Below, piece by piece: positions 8,564 through 14,606 of a stretch of DNA of 14,606 bases. The notes below the pieces were generated by a model that worked only from the letters and a program-made list of their open reading frames with translations, was not told the origin of the DNA and did not search any database. Where the stretch lies: the NCBI GenBank assembly GCA_026418315.1, contig JAOABO010000032.1, positions 1-14,606 of the forward strand, given 5' to 3'. Source of the DNA: Bacteroidia bacterium. GTDB lineage: Bacteria > Bacteroidota > Bacteroidia > B-17B0 > Aurantibacillaceae. Both the position numbers and the translations under genes were made by a program. How positions within the stretch are numbered: the first letter of the stretch is position 1; each line of letters opens with the position of its first letter.

Positions 8564-10483
8564 TTAAAACTTGATTTTTTCAATTAAATCTTCCCACTCT
8601 TTAAGGTATTTTTCGTGTTGATATTTTAGTTCGTTATATTTTTCAAAAAAATTTTTATCATTAACTAACTTGTCGTATTGTTCAGGATTAGATAATAATT
8701 CGTCCATATTTTTTATTTCTGTTTCAATGTTTTCAATTTTTTCTTCTATCTTCTTTATTTGACTTTGCAAATTTTTATTTTCTTTGTTGTTCTTCAAAGA
8801 AACATTTATTTTTTGAGATGAAGCAATGGATAAGTTTTTATCTGATTTTGATTGAATATCTAGTTCTTTTAATTGTTGTATTTTTCTTTCATTTAAAAAT
8901 TCGTCAATGCTACACAAATGCTCTTTAATCTTTTTGTCTTTGAACTCAAATATTCGGTTACTTAATCCACTTAAAAAATCTCTATCATGACTTACAATAA
9001 TAACAGTTCCTTCATAATTTTTGATCGCTTGTTTTAAAATTTCTTTTGATTGAATATCTAAATGGTTAGTGGGTTCATCTAATAAAAGTAAATTATATGG
9101 CTGAAGCAATAATTTGCACAAGGCCAACCTTGCTCTTTCTCCTCCGCTCAATACCTTGACTTTTTTGTGAATATCATCTCCGCTAAACAAAAATGAACCT
9201 AAAATATCTCGTATATTTTTTCTGATTTCTCCTGTTGCCAATTCATCAATGGTTTCATAAACTGTTTTTTCCAAATTTAATTTTTCTTCCTGATCTTGCT
9301 CAAAATATCCTGATATAATATTATGACCTAATTGAACTTTTCCCTCATAAGGTATTTTACCAGCAATAATTTTCATCATAGTAGATTTACCTTCTCCGTT
9401 TCTGCCTACAAAGGCAATTTTTTCGCCTCTGGTTACAATAAACTGAATATGACTCAGTATCAATTTATCGCCGTATTTTTTTTGTACATTTTCAACAGTT
9501 ATGGCAATTTTTCCAGACGGAGCGGGTGAAGAAAACCTAAAACGCAAAGTTTCTGTATTCCAATCGTCAATTTCTATTTTCTCTAATTTCTCTAACTTTT
9601 TTATCAGGGACTGTGCAAATGCTGCTTTACTTGCCTTTGCACGATATTTATTAATAAGTTCTTCTGTTTTTTCAATATACTTTTGTTGATTTTTTGCTGC
9701 TGCTTCCTGTTGTTCTATTCTTTCTTTTCTTAATTCAAGATAATGCGAATAATATGTTTTATAATCATAAATTTTTCCATTTACAATTTCTATAGTGCGA
9801 TTGGTTACATTATCTAAAAAACTTTTATCATGACTAATAAGAACTACACTACCATCAAATTGCTTCAAAAAATTTTCAAACCAAATAATGGCTTCTATAT
9901 CTAAATGATTAGTTGGTTCATCTAACAGTAAAACATCTGGCCGCTTTAGCAGTATTTTGGCTAACTCAATTCGCATTCTCCAACCTCCACTAAATTCAGA
10001 TGTTTGTCTTTGAAAATCTTTTCTTTCAAAGCCCAGTCCAAACAAAATTTTTTCAATTTCTCCCTCTCTTTTAGATGCATTTGTTATTTCTAATTTTGCA
10101 TAAATATCGCTTTGTTGTTGTATCAAATTCAAATAGTCCTCGCTTTCATAATCTTTTCTGCGTTCTAACTCTTGCTGTATTTCATCAAGTTTTTTTTCTA
10201 ATATTATCAAATCATCAAACGCCATAGCTGCCTCTTCAAATACCGTTCTGCCATTTTGATGAATCATATCTTGGGGCAGATAACCTATTTTTATATCTTT
10301 GGGTTTAGCAACTTCTCCATAAGACGGCGTCTGAATGCCTGCAATTATTTTCAACAAAGTACTTTTTCCCGCACCATTTTTTCCTACCAACCCTATTCTG
10401 TCTGCCCTACTTATAAGAAAACCAATGTTTTCAAGTAATAGATGACCATTATATTCTACCGAAATATTATTAAGCGAAATCAT
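8564..10483 (-). CDS. ABC-F family ATPase (YheS/Uup-like)
   Basis: This 639-residue soluble protein has two ATP-binding cassettes and no membrane segment, the ABC-F plan. Members bind the ribosomal E site and help stalled translation; some give resistance to ribosome-targeting antibiotics. Cassette 1 has Walker A GKNGAGKST (34-42), signature FSGGWRMR (164-171), Walker B LLLDEPTNHLD with E189, and the H218 switch. A charged helical arm/linker spans about 240-310 (LRKERIEQQEAAAKNQQKYI). Cassette 2 has GRNGEGKST (360-368), LSGGERAR (445-452), LLLDEPTNHLD and H499. Residues about 565-639 are a Lys/Glu-rich coiled-coil tail like that of YheS and Uup. Length and SGGWRMR favour the YheS-like branch; a resistance role is not indicated. 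Its ATG lies inside the end of the EamA gene (14 bp overlap), so translation is likely coupled. Confidence 0.95.
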   Translation of the reverse strand: MISLNNISVEYNGHLLLENIGFLISRADRIGLVGKNGAGKSTLLKIIAGIQTPSYGEVAKPKDIKIGYLPQDMIHQNGRTVFEEAAMAFDDLIILEKKLDEIQQELERRKDYESEDYLNLIQQQSDIYAKLEITNASKREGEIEKILFGLGFERKDFQRQTSEFSGGWRMRIELAKILLKRPDVLLLDEPTNHLDIEAIIWFENFLKQFDGSVVLISHDKSFLDNVTNRTIEIVNGKIYDYKTYYSHYLELRKERIEQQEAAAKNQQKYIEKTEELINKYRAKASKAAFAQSLIKKLEKLEKIEIDDWNTETLRFRFSSPAPSGKIAITVENVQKKYGDKLILSHIQFIVTRGEKIAFVGRNGEGKSTMMKIIAGKIPYEGKVQLGHNIISGYFEQDQEEKLNLEKTVYETIDELATGEIRKNIRDILGSFLFSGDDIHKKVKVLSGGERARLALCKLLLQPYNLLLLDEPTNHLDIQSKEILKQAIKNYEGTVIIVSHDRDFLSGLSNRIFEFKDKKIKEHLCSIDEFLNERKIQQLKELDIQSKSDKNLSIASSQKINVSLKNNKENKNLQSQIKKIEEKIENIETEIKNMDELLSNPEQYDKLVNDKNFFEKYNELKYQHEKYLKEWEDLIEKIKF

Positions 10484-11384
10484 TATCTCTTTCTTTTATT
10501 AATGGAACTTGTAATTTTTTTCTTTGCACATATTGCAAATACGCGTTCAGAAAAATGGAACATAAAATAATGACAAATCCTATATAAAAACTTCCGCTCA
10601 GATATTTATTTTCTTTGTAAAATATCATTCCTAAAATGATTCCATATATACTTTCCATATTCACAGTCAAATTAATTGTATAAGGACTGATATGCCTAGT
10701 TAAATCAATGGCTACAATAAACGGTATAGTAGTACAAATGTAAGAGAGTAAACTTAATCCTATCCAATTATGAGTATCTACCTGAAAAAATTTTTTATCC
10801 CAATATCCTCCGAAGTATAAATAAATACTTAATACTATCCATCCAAAAAATAATTCGTAAGTAGAAATTTGTACAGATGGAACTTCCTTAGCTAATAAAC
10901 TATTTAATACAGAAAAAATGGAAGACAATAAAGCGGCTAACAATCCTAATACCAAGCCCCACTTGTACTCAAATGATACAGAAAAAATGATGGATATACC
11001 TATCATAACCAATACCCCTAATAAAAGTTCATAAAGGCGGATTTTTCTTTTGTAAAAGATTGGTTCTATCAAAGAAGTAAAAAGTGTAGCAGATGAAAAC
11101 GCAGCCATGGTAATAGATATATTGGACACTTTAATGGCTCCATAAAAACATACCCAATGAAAAGCAATTAATGTTCCAATAAACATCATGCTATACAAAT
11201 GCTTTTTTTTAGGGAAAACAAATGTTTTTTTATTGATTATCATAAATGCAAACATAGCGGGAACTATCATACACATTCGCCACCAAACCAATTGCCATGC
11301 ATCTAATGTAATGAATTTGCCAAGAACAGGCGTGAAACCCCAAATAAATACTATAACATGAAGGATAATATAATATCTAATCAT
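10470..11384 (-). CDS. EamA/DMT-family transporter
   Basis: This 304-residue inner-membrane protein has about ten hydrophobic helices arranged as two EamA repeats, beginning IILHVIVFIWGFTPVLGKF. The first repeat ends near SLIEPIFYKRKIR (about 104-116) and the second near NMESIYGIILGMIFYKE (242-258), the usual repeat-end positions. The family exports small metabolites such as amino acids; the substrate cannot be inferred. The frame is open to an ATG at 11474, but the extra 30 residues are polar, unlike the family, and would overlap the divergent rhomboid reading frame. The ATG at 11384 (MIRYYIIL) puts the first helix next to the start, so I chose it. The stop overlaps the start of the ABC-F gene by 14 bp, forming a two-gene operon. 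No TAnnTTTG box is visible upstream. Confidence 0.92.
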   Translation of the reverse strand: MIRYYIILHVIVFIWGFTPVLGKFITLDAWQLVWWRMCMIVPAMFAFMIINKKTFVFPKKKHLYSMMFIGTLIAFHWVCFYGAIKVSNISITMAAFSSATLFTSLIEPIFYKRKIRLYELLLGVLVMIGISIIFSVSFEYKWGLVLGLLAALLSSIFSVLNSLLAKEVPSVQISTYELFFGWIVLSIYLYFGGYWDKKFFQVDTHNWIGLSLLSYICTTIPFIVAIDLTRHISPYTINLTVNMESIYGIILGMIFYKENKYLSGSFYIGFVIILCSIFLNAYLQYVQRKKLQVPLIKERDNDFA

Positions 11385-11488
11385 CTCAACTGGTTTGTTA
11401 TTAAAACAACATGTTGACTTACTCAAAAAACTGGTTCCATTGACATCATTTCGCAATGATACATAAATTATCAATAATCAATTACAAC

Positions 11489-11524
11489 TTTGTAAAATGC
11501 AGGTATTTTTTTTCTCTACATTTG
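11489..11524 (+). promoter_or_regulatory. Promoter for the rhomboid-nadB unit
   Basis: TACATTTG (11517-11524) fits TAnnTTTG exactly and ends 12 bp before the chosen ATG at 11537. A TTTG at 11489-11492 could act as the -33 element, but its 24 bp spacing is long. The box lies downstream of the longest possible start (11456), which argues against that start. Confidence 0.45.
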
Positions 11525-11536
11525 CACAAATTTTTT

Positions 11537-12148
11537 ATGATTACAAAGATTTTATCTTTATTTATTATTGTTTGTTCTTTGATTGGCTTTGCTAATCCTT
11601 CTGTTATTGAAAAATATATTTTTTCTCCTTATTTGATTAAGCACTACAAACAACATTACCGATTTTTGAGTCATGCTTTTTTTCATGCTAATTTTTTACA
11701 TCTCTTTCTTAATGTCTGGATTTTTTGGTCTTTTGGTACAATTCTGGAAAATTACAACTATCCTTTACTGTTTGGCGAGAAAATGGGAAAAATTTATTTT
11801 TTAATATTGTTTACAGGCGGCATTTACGCCTCCTCTATTGCAGAATATATAAAAAACAAAGACAACCCTCAATATACCTCATTAGGAGTCAGTGGAGCTG
11901 TAGAAGCTATTATATTCAGTTTCATTATTATCAATCCATTGCAATGGCTGTATTTCTTTTTTATACCTATACCTGCCTGGCTCCTTGGATTGTTATTTTT
12001 AATTTTCAGCTTTTACATGAGTAAGCGAAAATTACCATCGGATAGAATAGGACACGAAGCACATTTTTGGGGTGGTATTTTTGGAATCATTTTTACTTTT
12101 GTTATTAAGCCATCTTTGTTTTTCGCCTATCTTGATTTAATTCTATAA
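11537..12148 (+). CDS. Rhomboid family intramembrane serine protease
   Basis: This 203-residue protein with about six hydrophobic segments carries the rhomboid active site. It has HANFLHLFLNVW with H55 and N59 (HxxxN on helix 2), catalytic S119 in LGVSGAVEA (GxSG), and H176 in GHEAHFWGG on the last helix. Rhomboids cut transmembrane helices inside the membrane; the substrate is unknown. The last-helix motif is AHFWGG rather than the common AHLGG/AHIGG, a one-residue difference that keeps the histidine. The region between helices 2 and 4 is compact. ATG 11537 was chosen because the preceding in-frame stretch from 11456 contains the promoter box and would overlap the extended EamA frame. The next in-frame ATG is at about residue 83, well past the HxxxN motif. 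nadB begins 3 bp after its stop, so the two are probably one transcript. Confidence 0.9.
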   Translation: MITKILSLFIIVCSLIGFANPSVIEKYIFSPYLIKHYKQHYRFLSHAFFHANFLHLFLNVWIFWSFGTILENYNYPLLFGEKMGKIYFLILFTGGIYASSIAEYIKNKDNPQYTSLGVSGAVEAIIFSFIIINPLQWLYFFFIPIPAWLLGLLFLIFSFYMSKRKLPSDRIGHEAHFWGGIFGIIFTFVIKPSLFFAYLDLIL

Positions 12149-12151
12149 AAA

Positions 12152-13717
12152 ATGAAAAGAACGCATGCGAATTTTTTGATTATTGGCTCTGGTATTGCTG
12201 GTTTATTTTATGCCTTGAAAGTAGCTAAATATGGTAAAGTTATCATCGTTACAAAAGACAAAAAAGAAGAAAGTAATACCCGTTACGCACAGGGCGGAAT
12301 TGCTGCAGTATGGGATATGTCGCACGATAGTATTGAAAAGCACATTGAGGATACCATCATTGCAGGCGCTGGCCTTAATGATGAAAAGATAGTCCGAATG
12401 GTAGTTAGCGAAGGCCCCAAAAGAGTTAAAGAACTGATAGAATTAGGTGCCCGCTTTGACAAAATAGATAACGAACATTATGATTTAGCAAAAGAAGGTG
12501 GACACACTGAAAAAAGAATATTGCATTACAAAGACATTACCGGTTGGGAAATAGAAAGAACACTTTTAGAAGCCGCTCTTAAGCATCCCAATATACAAAT
12601 ACTTGAAAATCATTTTACAATAGATATTATTACCCAACACCATTTAGGAGAAATTGTAACTTCTCAAAGAACCGATATTGAATGCTATGGTGCGTATGTT
12701 CTCAATAAATTGAATAATGAAATTATTACTGTTTTATCAAATGTAACTGTCATAGCAACAGGTGGCATTGGTCAGGCATACGCAGTAACTACCAATCCTT
12801 CCATAGCAACAGGCGATGGAATTGCTATGTTTTACAGAGCCAAAGGATTGGTAAAAGACATGGAGTTTATTCAATTTCATCCTACCGCCTTGTATGAAGG
12901 AAAAACTAATGAACAAAGTTTTCTAATCACAGAAGCAATCAGAGGATTTGGTGCTATACTAAGAAATAAATCAGGAGAAGCTTTTATGAAAAAATACGAT
13001 GAAAGAGAAGAATTAGCACCACGCGATATTGTAGCAAGAGCCATAGATAATGAAATGAAAATTCACGGAAGCGACCATGTTTATTTGGATTGCAGACACT
13101 TAGACAGAAAAGAGTTTATTGACCATTTTCCCAACATCTATAACAAATGTATGAGCATAGGCATAGACCCATTTGTAGATATGATTCCTGTTGCACCTGC
13201 CATGCATTATTTATGTGGAGGTATTCAGGTAGATAAAGATGGCAGAACTTCTATTCAAAGAGTATACGCAATAGGAGAATGTGCCTGCACAGGATTACAT
13301 GGAGCTAACCGGTTAGCCAGCAATTCTTTATTAGAAGCACTTGTCTTTGCACATAATGCTGCCGAGCATAGTATAATCAGTTTTAATAATTATATTATAC
13401 CGGATGGTATTCCGGACTGGAATGCAGAAGGCACATCACATCCTGAAGAAATGGTTTTAATTACACAAGCCCGAAAAGAACTTCAGCAAATTATGACTGC
13501 TTATGTAGGAATAGTACGAAGCAGTGTAAGATTAAAAAGAGCGTGGGACAGATTAGAACTATTGTACCAAGAAAATGAGGCACTATATGAAAAAACTACT
13601 GTCAATCAGCCAATATGTGAACTAAGAAATTTAATTTGCATTGCATATCTTATTACAAAACATGCTTTGAGAAGAAAAAAAAGTATTGGATTACACTATA
13701 TAATAGACGAAAAATAA
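12152..13717 (+). CDS. nadB: L-aspartate oxidase NadB
   Basis: This FAD enzyme oxidises L-aspartate to iminoaspartate, the first step of de novo NAD synthesis; NadA then makes quinolinate. The 521-residue protein starts with the FAD-binding fold (FLIIGSGIAGLFYAL, 8-22), then NTRYAQGGIAAVW and KEGGHTEKRILH (E115). Residues matching the E. coli active site are present: H243 (QFHPTALY), R291 (APRDIVARAID), H352 (AMHYLCGG) and R387 (GLHGANRLASNSLLE). The C-terminal helical domain is complete up to RRKKSIGLHYIIDEK. This differs slightly from the common ESRGLHYxxDYP ending and stops a few residues early, which should not affect catalysis. nadA and nadC are not in the window. The start follows the rhomboid stop by 3 bp. 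Confidence 0.97.
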   Translation: MKRTHANFLIIGSGIAGLFYALKVAKYGKVIIVTKDKKEESNTRYAQGGIAAVWDMSHDSIEKHIEDTIIAGAGLNDEKIVRMVVSEGPKRVKELIELGARFDKIDNEHYDLAKEGGHTEKRILHYKDITGWEIERTLLEAALKHPNIQILENHFTIDIITQHHLGEIVTSQRTDIECYGAYVLNKLNNEIITVLSNVTVIATGGIGQAYAVTTNPSIATGDGIAMFYRAKGLVKDMEFIQFHPTALYEGKTNEQSFLITEAIRGFGAILRNKSGEAFMKKYDEREELAPRDIVARAIDNEMKIHGSDHVYLDCRHLDRKEFIDHFPNIYNKCMSIGIDPFVDMIPVAPAMHYLCGGIQVDKDGRTSIQRVYAIGECACTGLHGANRLASNSLLEALVFAHNAAEHSIISFNNYIIPDGIPDWNAEGTSHPEEMVLITQARKELQQIMTAYVGIVRSSVRLKRAWDRLELLYQENEALYEKTTVNQPICELRNLICIAYLITKHALRRKKSIGLHYIIDEK

Positions 13718-13852
13718 TAGTTCCTTTATTAAAATTTCTTAAACCTACTTGACTATCATTTGACTTTAACTAAAATAAAATATGATAATATGTTGTTTAA
13801 CAAAATAGATAATTCATTTAATGTTGTTAAAAGATAAGCAATAATACTTATT

Positions 13853-13993
13853 CTATAATCTTAATGCTATTATCATTTGCTGAATATCATCTTTGGATTT
13901 AATTTTTCCTTGTTCATCTTTTAATCACAAATTAAATATGATTTTCCCATTTTGCTTTTGTACTTTATCAAGATGTACCTTAAATACTTGAAG
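13853..13993 (-). pseudogene. Probable decayed fragment of a protein-coding gene
   Basis: In one minus-strand frame ending at a TAG (13853-13855), the translation looks like real protein. LQVFKVHLDKVQKQNGKII plus FNL is followed by an internal TGA (13925-13927), then LKDEQGKIKSKDDIQQ plus MIIALRL and the stop. The mix of charged and hydrophobic residues, such as KDEQGKIKSKDD, is unlike translated AT-rich spacer. A TAA (13994-13996) interrupts the frame upstream, and a further short segment (FLNFKFYVSLK) continues beyond it. There is no start codon or promoter. I do not recognise the family. It could be the 3' end of a gene that decayed in place, or chance. Confidence 0.4.
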
Positions 13994-14130
13994 TTACTTT
14001 AAAGAAACATAAAATTTAAAATTTAAAAAAGTACTACTCAACTATTAGGCGAGAAAATATTTCTTAAAAATTTTACACAAATTTAATATTTATTTTTCAT
14101 AATACTATTTTTTTTTGAATAATTTTTATT

Positions 14131-14138
14131 TAAATTTG
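14131..14138 (+). promoter_or_regulatory. -7 box for the secreted-protein gene at the right edge
   Basis: TAAATTTG is an exact fit to TAnnTTTG, 19 bp before the ATG at 14158. A TTTG at 14114-14117 lies only 13 bp upstream, too close to be a normal -33 element. Confidence 0.45.
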
Positions 14139-14157
14139 CACCGCAAAATTTAAGTAT

Positions 14158-14606
14158 ATGAAAAAAACAGGTATAGTAACATTATTAATGATTTTGGGGA
14201 GTTTTTATACAAAATCTCAAAATAATGCCCTGTCAAATAATCCTAATCATCTTTCATTAACAAAAAAATTTATTTACTTTGACAAAAACCTTTATACTGT
14301 AAAATTTTCTAACCATACTTCTGAAAATTTCAAGTCCACAAGTGTGACTTATTGGCAACCAACCCTTGAATGGCATTATACTTATGATTCAAATACTAAT
14401 TTATGGGTTTTAAGTGACTCTACAAGATATATTTATAATACTAGTCCTGCTATCGTGAACGGATTAATCAACACCGCATTTTCATATTTACTTTCACCAC
14501 CACAAATATTCAAAGACACTTTTTCTTACAATAGTAATGGGAATCATATTCTCCATAAAAATATACTTTTAGGTTCAACGCCAGGTGCCTTTACAGTCAA
14601 TTATGT
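14158..14606 (+). CDS. Secreted protein of unknown function (5' part; runs off the window)
   Basis: The frame is open from the ATG to the window end, 149 full codons. Residues 1-21 are a clear signal peptide (MKKTGIVTLLMILGSFYTKS then Q). The mature part is rich in Tyr, Asn, Ser and Thr, with the pattern YWQPTLEWHYTYDSNTN, LWVLSDSTRYIYNTS and FSYNSNGNHI. It looks like the start of repeated beta-hairpin units of the YDSNGN type found in many Bacteroidota secreted proteins that end in a T9SS sorting domain. That C-terminal domain would lie outside the window, so T9SS export is an inference. I do not recognise a specific family and can assign no function. A TAnnTTTG box stands 19 bp upstream, so it is probably transcribed alone. 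Confidence 0.8.
   Translation, partial: MKKTGIVTLLMILGSFYTKSQNNALSNNPNHLSLTKKFIYFDKNLYTVKFSNHTSENFKSTSVTYWQPTLEWHYTYDSNTNLWVLSDSTRYIYNTSPAIVNGLINTAFSYLLSPPQIFKDTFSYNSNGNHILHKNILLGSTPGAFTVNY

Larger units (their letters stand above)
13718..14157. other. 440 bp AT-rich intergenic stretch without an intact gene
   Basis: This is the longest non-coding stretch. It holds a decayed coding remnant on the minus strand (13853-13993), an imperfect direct repeat starting ATGTTGTT (13790-13812 and 13821-13837), an AAATTTAAAATTT run near 14011, and the promoter box of the next gene (14131-14138). No strong GC-rich hairpin with a T-tract follows nadB. I find no RNA gene. Confidence 0.7.

Noticed and set aside
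8486..8564. tRNA-Arg as an integration site for a mobile element
   Set aside because: There is no integrase, no repeated tRNA end and no foreign-looking cargo nearby; an ordinary ABC-F gene follows directly.
11385..11536. N-terminal extensions of the EamA (to 11474) and rhomboid (from 11456) frames
   Set aside because: The two extensions overlap each other head to head, the added residues are unlike either family, and the rhomboid promoter box lies inside.
13790..13837. Imperfect direct repeat ATGTTGTT...AGATAA and a 15-residue frame starting at 13790
   Set aside because: The repeat has only two uneven copies in AT-rich DNA, and the frame is very short with no ribosome-binding or promoter signal.
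13995..14034. TACTTT...AAAGTA pairing around an AAATTTAAAATTT run as an RNA structure or terminator
   Set aside because: The stem is only six AT-rich pairs with a loop of over 20 bases, as expected by chance at this composition.

Overview
The window is ordinary chromosomal sequence from an AT-rich member of the Bacteroidota. Three things point there. Cell-surface genes carry Bacteroidota traits: a TonB-dependent receptor with an N-terminal carboxypeptidase-like domain, and an Omp28-type protein ending in a type IX secretion (T9SS) sorting domain. Shine-Dalgarno sequences are mostly absent. Boxes matching TAnnTTTG, the -7 element of the Bacteroidota primary sigma factor, stand in front of several genes. 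The genus cannot be fixed from the sequence.

Layout. 1-2373 (-) is a TonB-dependent receptor that runs off the left edge, probably lacking only its last few residues. 2485-4383 (+), divergent from it, is a membrane-bound nucleotide-sugar 4,6-dehydratase of the CapD/WbpM/PglF type for surface glycan synthesis. 4404-8389 (-) holds thyA, a fumarylacetoacetase gene and an Omp28/T9SS surface protein. The first two lie 9 bp apart and probably share a promoter. 8486-8559 (+) is tRNA-Arg(ACG), divergent from the Omp28 gene. 8564-11384 (-) is an EamA-family transporter gene overlapping an ABC-F ATPase gene by 14 bp. 11537-13717 (+) is a rhomboid protease gene followed after 3 bp by nadB. 13718-14157 has no intact gene but holds a plausible decayed coding remnant on the minus strand. 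From 14158 (+) a secreted protein of unknown function begins and runs off the right edge.

Functionally this is a mixed housekeeping block: dTMP synthesis, tyrosine breakdown, NAD synthesis, translation (tRNA-Arg, ABC-F), envelope building and surface proteins. Operons are short, one or two genes. No mobile element, CRISPR array, phage gene or defence cassette is visible, and I do not see a convincing new multi-gene system. The points most worth a second look are the decayed remnant at 13853-13993, the back-to-back promoters between the Omp28 gene and tRNA-Arg, the rhomboid-nadB pair and the truncated secreted protein at the right edge. Start codons for the Omp28, EamA and rhomboid genes were moved downstream of the longest possible start, using promoter boxes, signal peptides and family N-termini.
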